DNA from: Candidatus Uhrbacteria bacterium
Lineage (GTDB): Bacteria; Patescibacteriota; Patescibacteriia; 2-12-FULL-60-25
Assembly (NCBI GenBank): GCA_023246415.1
Contig: JAHFIK010000026.1
Span: 1,548-17,295 of the forward strand
Direction: 5' to 3'
DNA length: 15,748 nt
Shown here: positions 12,682 through 15,748 of the stretch, piece after piece
Layout of the letters: each line of letters starts with the position of its first letter
Position numbering within the stretch: position 1 is the first letter of the stretch
Translations under genes and position numbers: made by a program
The notes under the pieces: model-generated
Databases searched by the model: none
What the model was told of the DNA's origin: nothing
Seen by the model: the letters and a program-made list of their open reading frames with translations, nothing else

Positions 12682-13443
12682 TTAATTCTTCAGAATCGTC
12701 ACCTTCGCCGACATGCCGTTTCGCAATTCTGGATAGACCGTACCGTCGTAGCGGATCGTGACATCGAACTCGCGCGTTTCGCGCTTATCGGAAATATTGA
12801 AGACAACGCCGGAATCGTGCGAGGTCGGGCTCACGTTATCAACCGTTCCGTAGAAGGCACGGGAGCCGAACGCATCAACCGTGAAGACGGCGCGCTGTCC
12901 AACCTGAATGTCCGCGAGTCCCTTATCTTCCGCAATCGTTCCAACAACGCGCAATTCATTCGGATCAATCACGGACACGACGGTATCTGTCGGTAACACG
13001 CGCTTGCCAATATTCTTATTCACGTCGATCACCAGACCGGCAACCGTTGTTTTCAACGACTGCGTGTCCACGCGGGCCACTACCGTATCAGCTGGAACCG
13101 TATCACCCACATTCACAAAGACATCCTGTAAAATTCCCGCTTGGGATGGACCGATATTGATCTGCGGCGCACTGACGATCGCTTTATCAATGGAAATGCG
13201 GCTCGTCAGGAAGCGCCAGTACACCAATCCGCCCGCACCCGCCGCAATGAGCAGCGTCAGGACAATCACGATGGTTGTGATATGGCGTTCGGCGCGAGAA
13301 ATCTTTTTTTCCGCATCAACAATCAGCGCTTCCGCTTTTTCTATCTTCCGTTCTTCTGCCTTGATCTCGCCAAGGATCTTTTTTTCTTCTGCGAGCACGG
13401 CCGGATTAGATGAAGAGGATTTCATATTCGTGTTCATAACCAT
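12682..13443 (-). CDS. HlyD/EmrA-type adaptor, short form with N-terminal coiled coil
   Basis: This 253-residue membrane-fusion (adaptor) protein has an unusual N-terminus. A highly charged heptad-like segment at about 18-55 (EEKKILGEIKAEERKIEKAE...) precedes the single TM helix (56-77), so this coiled coil should lie in the cytosol. After the TM there is a lipoyl/barrel-sandwich domain (SAPQINIGPSQAGILQDVFVNVGDTV ... TVVAGLV, read in parts) and a beta-barrel ending with VYPELRNGMSAKVTILKN. The usual long extracellular alpha-hairpin between the two lipoyl halves is essentially absent. It would pair with the DHA2 transporter. It begins 4 bases after the stop of the long adaptor, with no Shine-Dalgarno, implying translational coupling. 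Confidence 0.88.
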   Translation of the reverse strand: MVMNTNMKSSSSNPAVLAEEKKILGEIKAEERKIEKAEALIVDAEKKISRAERHITTIVIVLTLLIAAGAGGLVYWRFLTSRISIDKAIVSAPQINIGPSQAGILQDVFVNVGDTVPADTVVARVDTQSLKTTVAGLVIDVNKNIGKRVLPTDTVVSVIDPNELRVVGTIAEDKGLADIQVGQRAVFTVDAFGSRAFYGTVDNVSPTSHDSGVVFNISDKRETREFDVTIRYDGTVYPELRNGMSAKVTILKN

Positions 13444-13447
13444 GGTT

Positions 13448-15172
13448 CTAGAATTGGATGATGCGGTCGTTCGCGTTCACGCCGGAAACAACTTCCCACC
13501 AGTTATCCGCGCTTCGAATCCCAACCGTAATTTCAATTTTCTTCGGTTTATTCGATTCGCCGTCCATGAACACATAGTACTTTCCATCCTGTTGGAGCAC
13601 AGACTGCGTTGGAACAGAAACGACATCCGCTTTTTCTGCCGTGATGATGCTGGCATTCGCCGTCATCCCCGGCTTGATCCGTTCATCCGCCTTCACGAAT
13701 TGAATGGTCACCTTATATCCGGTCGATCCATTCACGGTTGAGGCCGCCGGATCAATCTTCACAATCGTCGCAGGAAATGAAACGCCGGTTCCATACGCAT
13801 CAATCGTCACATCCACCGGATTTCCAACCGCCACCTTCGCGACATCTGTTTCTGAGAGCATGAGATTCGCCTGAAGCGCATTTGCATCGAACACCGAAGC
13901 GAGTGGAACGCTTGGAGCAGCGATCCCGCCAACTTTCGCGTCCATCCGGCTCACTTTTCCGTCGATCGGCGCGCGAAGGAATGTTTTCTCATATGCCACC
14001 GATGCGGTATTCACCGCGGCACGCAACGGCTGGAGATCGACACTGCGGACCGGTTGCGTGAGCGTGCTCACATTCGCCAACGTCTGATCGTACACAGACT
14101 GCTTCAGCTTAATGAGTCCGTCAGTCGATGATTTCACGCTTGCAAGGTCGTGCTGCGCTTTTTCAAACGCGATCTCCAATGTTCCATACGAATTCTTCGC
14201 GTTAACGGTTGCTTGCTTTGCCGCAACCACGGCAGATTGCTGTGCGGCGATATTTGTTCGCGCGCCCTGGACGGCCGACTTCATCGCATTCAAGTTCGTC
14301 TGCGAGAGCACGCCGCCCGCGACCGTTTCATTCAAGACGTCAGTGACTTTCGGAAGCATTTCACTGACCGAAATCAGAGCCTTCTGCGCCGAATCAAACG
14401 CCGCATCAATATCCGTGTGGGCACTCGAACTCGACAGCGAATTAATGGCCGTATGCGCGCTCGTCACGTCTGTCTTTGTCGCTTTGTAGGCGTTTGTTGC
14501 GATCGTCAATTTTGAACTATCCAGTGCGGAGAGCACGGTCTGGAATGAAATATTCGCCGTAATGTTATCGACCGCAACCACGTTATCCGCCTGCGTCATC
14601 GCATCATCCAATTTTGGGAGCGTGGCCTGAAGCGTGGCGACCGCGGTTTCATAGGCTTGCGAAACGACCTGGCTGTCTTCTCCGCCTTGGGCGATCTTTA
14701 AATTGTTCTGAGCTGTTTCAAGTGCGGATTGCGCGGTTGCGATCGAACCTGCGGCATCGACTTTCGTCTTTTCCAAATCCGCTTTCGCGGCATCTGCACC
14801 CGCTTTTGCCACGTCGATCTGCTGTGGTGTGGCCCCGGCCGCACGCTGATCCAACGCGGCACGTGCCTGCGCCACCTGCGCGGACTGTACCGCATTATCC
14901 AATTCGACGAGCACATCCCCCGTCTTCACCATATCATTCACCTGCGCATTCACTTTCGTAATGCGTCCACCGATGTCATACGAGAGATCGATCGTCTGTG
15001 CGGGCACGATAATGCCACTCACGTGAACATCTTCACGGAGCGTCCGTTTTTCTGCGGTCACGTACGTATAGGGCGTTACGTTTGGTTTCGTCCCGACCGT
15101 CAACGCGGCGGCAATAGATGCCGCCATGATAAGGATGCCGGCAATGACAATGATGATGGTTTTACGTTTCAT
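13448..15172 (-). CDS. HlyD/MacA-type adaptor with very long helical hairpin
   Basis: This 574-residue adaptor begins with MKRK and a TM or signal helix at about 5-25. The first barrel-sandwich half covers about 45-95 (SYDIGGRITKVNAQVNDMV, GDVLVELD). Then come some 300 residues of Ala/Gln/Lys-rich helix (about 96-395), far longer than the hairpin of typical MacA-like adaptors. The second lipoyl half is FLRAPIDGKVSRMDAKVGG (399 onward), followed by beta-barrel and membrane-proximal domains (RIKPGMTANASI, VPTQSVLQQDGKYYVF). It starts 5 bases after the marR stop and lies in the efflux operon. With no TolC-like gene nearby, the long hairpin may span a thick wall or surface layer instead of reaching an outer-membrane channel. 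Confidence 0.9.
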   Translation of the reverse strand: MKRKTIIIVIAGILIMAASIAAALTVGTKPNVTPYTYVTAEKRTLREDVHVSGIIVPAQTIDLSYDIGGRITKVNAQVNDMVKTGDVLVELDNAVQSAQVAQARAALDQRAAGATPQQIDVAKAGADAAKADLEKTKVDAAGSIATAQSALETAQNNLKIAQGGEDSQVVSQAYETAVATLQATLPKLDDAMTQADNVVAVDNITANISFQTVLSALDSSKLTIATNAYKATKTDVTSAHTAINSLSSSSAHTDIDAAFDSAQKALISVSEMLPKVTDVLNETVAGGVLSQTNLNAMKSAVQGARTNIAAQQSAVVAAKQATVNAKNSYGTLEIAFEKAQHDLASVKSSTDGLIKLKQSVYDQTLANVSTLTQPVRSVDLQPLRAAVNTASVAYEKTFLRAPIDGKVSRMDAKVGGIAAPSVPLASVFDANALQANLMLSETDVAKVAVGNPVDVTIDAYGTGVSFPATIVKIDPAASTVNGSTGYKVTIQFVKADERIKPGMTANASIITAEKADVVSVPTQSVLQQDGKYYVFMDGESNKPKKIEITVGIRSADNWWEVVSGVNANDRIIQF

Positions 15173-15177
15173 ATCGA

Positions 15178-15603
15178 TTAGGCTTCGTGAGCCGTGATAA
15201 TCCGTTTGAGAAGATGTGAGAGGGTGTTGCGATCGCGAGCTGGAAGGGCGTCGAGAATATGGCCAATGCTCTTGGAGAGCACGTCGAACCGTTTCTTGAG
15301 CAATTTCAGTCCTTCCGCGGTGATGACGATCTGAGAAATGCGCGCATCTTGCCGATTCGTCTTCCGAGTCACCAGCTTTTGCGCCATGAGCGATTGAATC
15401 AGGACCGTCGTGGACGGAGGCGTAATCGCCAGCCGCTTGGCCAGTTCACGCATGTTCGGCTGTTCATCCTTGATATAGAGCAGGGCGTGAATCTGAATTT
15501 CCGTCAGACACGGGCCGTTCCCCCCATGCTTGATTTCGCCCCGAACAAGTCGAGCGACCCCAAGAAACAGGCTGGCCAATGTTTTTGATTCCTGTGAATT
15601 CAT
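15178..15603 (-). CDS. MarR-family transcriptional regulator
   Basis: This 141-residue protein has the MarR layout: an N-terminal dimerisation helix, a winged helix-turn-helix at about 35-95 and C-terminal dimerisation helices. NMRELAKRLAITPPSTTVLIQSL contains the helix-turn-helix (read in parts), and the wing carries the typical KTNRQDARISQIVIT with D86 and R88. C32 lies at the start of the domain and could be a redox sensor, though this is speculative. It is the first gene of the efflux operon, and a palindrome at 15608-15622 lies five bases before its ATG, so it probably represses its own operon until a drug or other ligand binds. The start has no Shine-Dalgarno. Confidence 0.93.
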   Translation of the reverse strand: MNSQESKTLASLFLGVARLVRGEIKHGGNGPCLTEIQIHALLYIKDEQPNMRELAKRLAITPPSTTVLIQSLMAQKLVTRKTNRQDARISQIVITAEGLKLLKKRFDVLSKSIGHILDALPARDRNTLSHLLKRIITAHEA

Positions 15604-15607
15604 ATTA

Positions 15608-15622
15608 GTTAGACTATCTAAC
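15608..15622. promoter_or_regulatory. Probable MarR operator
   Basis: Perfect palindrome gttaga-cta-tctaac beside the marR start codon and just downstream of the predicted transcription start. Half-site size and spacing fit a MarR dimer. Confidence 0.65.
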
Positions 15623-15634
15623 CTTTCGGCGAAT

Positions 15635-15663
15635 AGCGTACGTCAACTCAGCGTTTTTGTCAA
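15635..15663 (-). promoter_or_regulatory. Promoter of the marR efflux operon
   Basis: Minus-strand TTGACA (15658-15663), 17-base spacer, TACGCT (15635-15640). Transcription would start near 15628, giving a leader of about 25 bases that contains the operator. Confidence 0.55.
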
Positions 15664-15708
15664 GGGTGGACCGTCATTCGCTCCAGAAATCACGTGGGAA
15701 TACGTTCA

Positions 15709-15745
15709 TGGCGTAGGGGCGAGGCCAGGCCTCGCCCCTACGCCA
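15709..15745. repeat. GC-rich palindromic repeat, perfect copy
   Basis: 18-bp perfect arms (15709-15726 with 15728-15745) around a single base. Core gtaggggcg...cgcccctac is the family consensus of the copies at 963, 2761 and 5087. It lies about 45 bases upstream of the -35 of the marR operon. The remaining bases 15664-15708 show nothing recognisable. Confidence 0.9.
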
Positions 15746-15748
15746 GAG

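Noticed and set aside
12908..13741. 277-residue plus-strand frame across the two adaptor genes
   Set aside because: It spans the junction of two well-supported minus-strand genes and its translation shows no recognisable domain.

Overview
This window looks like a stretch of a Patescibacteria (Candidate Phyla Radiation) chromosome. This is inferred from gene style, not from a marker gene. Genes are compact and many have no Shine-Dalgarno sequence. Exported proteins of unknown family are common, one with a Cys-rich CNxC signature I associate with such genomes. There is a drug-efflux operon with no outer-membrane factor, and intergenic spaces are packed with short palindromic repeats. An Uhrbacteria-like origin is possible, but I cannot establish it from the sequence.

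Left part (1-3370, all +): the 3' part or whole of an unknown gene with a terminator; a ~500-base gene-free stretch holding a heptamer array, a ~186-bp near-palindrome and a GC-rich palindrome; a complete XerC/D-type tyrosine recombinase; a MazG-like pyrophosphohydrolase; a small Cys-rich exported protein; and a two-TM membrane protein.

Middle (3370-10000): a small lipoprotein, then tRNA-Arg(UCU) with its own promoter and terminator. Next come a divergent pair (a minus-strand HExxH protein and a plus-strand EamA/DMT permease) and three exported or membrane proteins. These are a lipoprotein with a seven-repeat RCC1-type propeller, a membrane-anchored protein of unknown family, and a small membrane protein with an HELIH motif. 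The genes at 3542, 6223, 8057 and 9323 share a layout: TTGACA-like -35 box, leader, clear Shine-Dalgarno, one gene, and (for most) a strong terminator.

Right part (10010-15748, all -): an unknown protein with a structured leader, and a four-gene efflux operon read right to left as marR, long-hairpin adaptor, short adaptor with a cytosolic coiled coil, 14-TM DHA2 transporter. A perfect palindrome beside the marR start codon is a likely autoregulatory operator.

The most unusual signal is a family of intergenic elements built from tandem 7-bp (in one case 8-bp) units, usually arranged as two inverted arms. The unit sequence differs at each site, but period and architecture are kept. Seven are present, one an 80-bp perfect palindrome of ten octamers; several start at or overlap stop codons. 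They recall the heptanucleotide STRRs of heterocystous cyanobacteria, but the inverted-arm design deserves attention.
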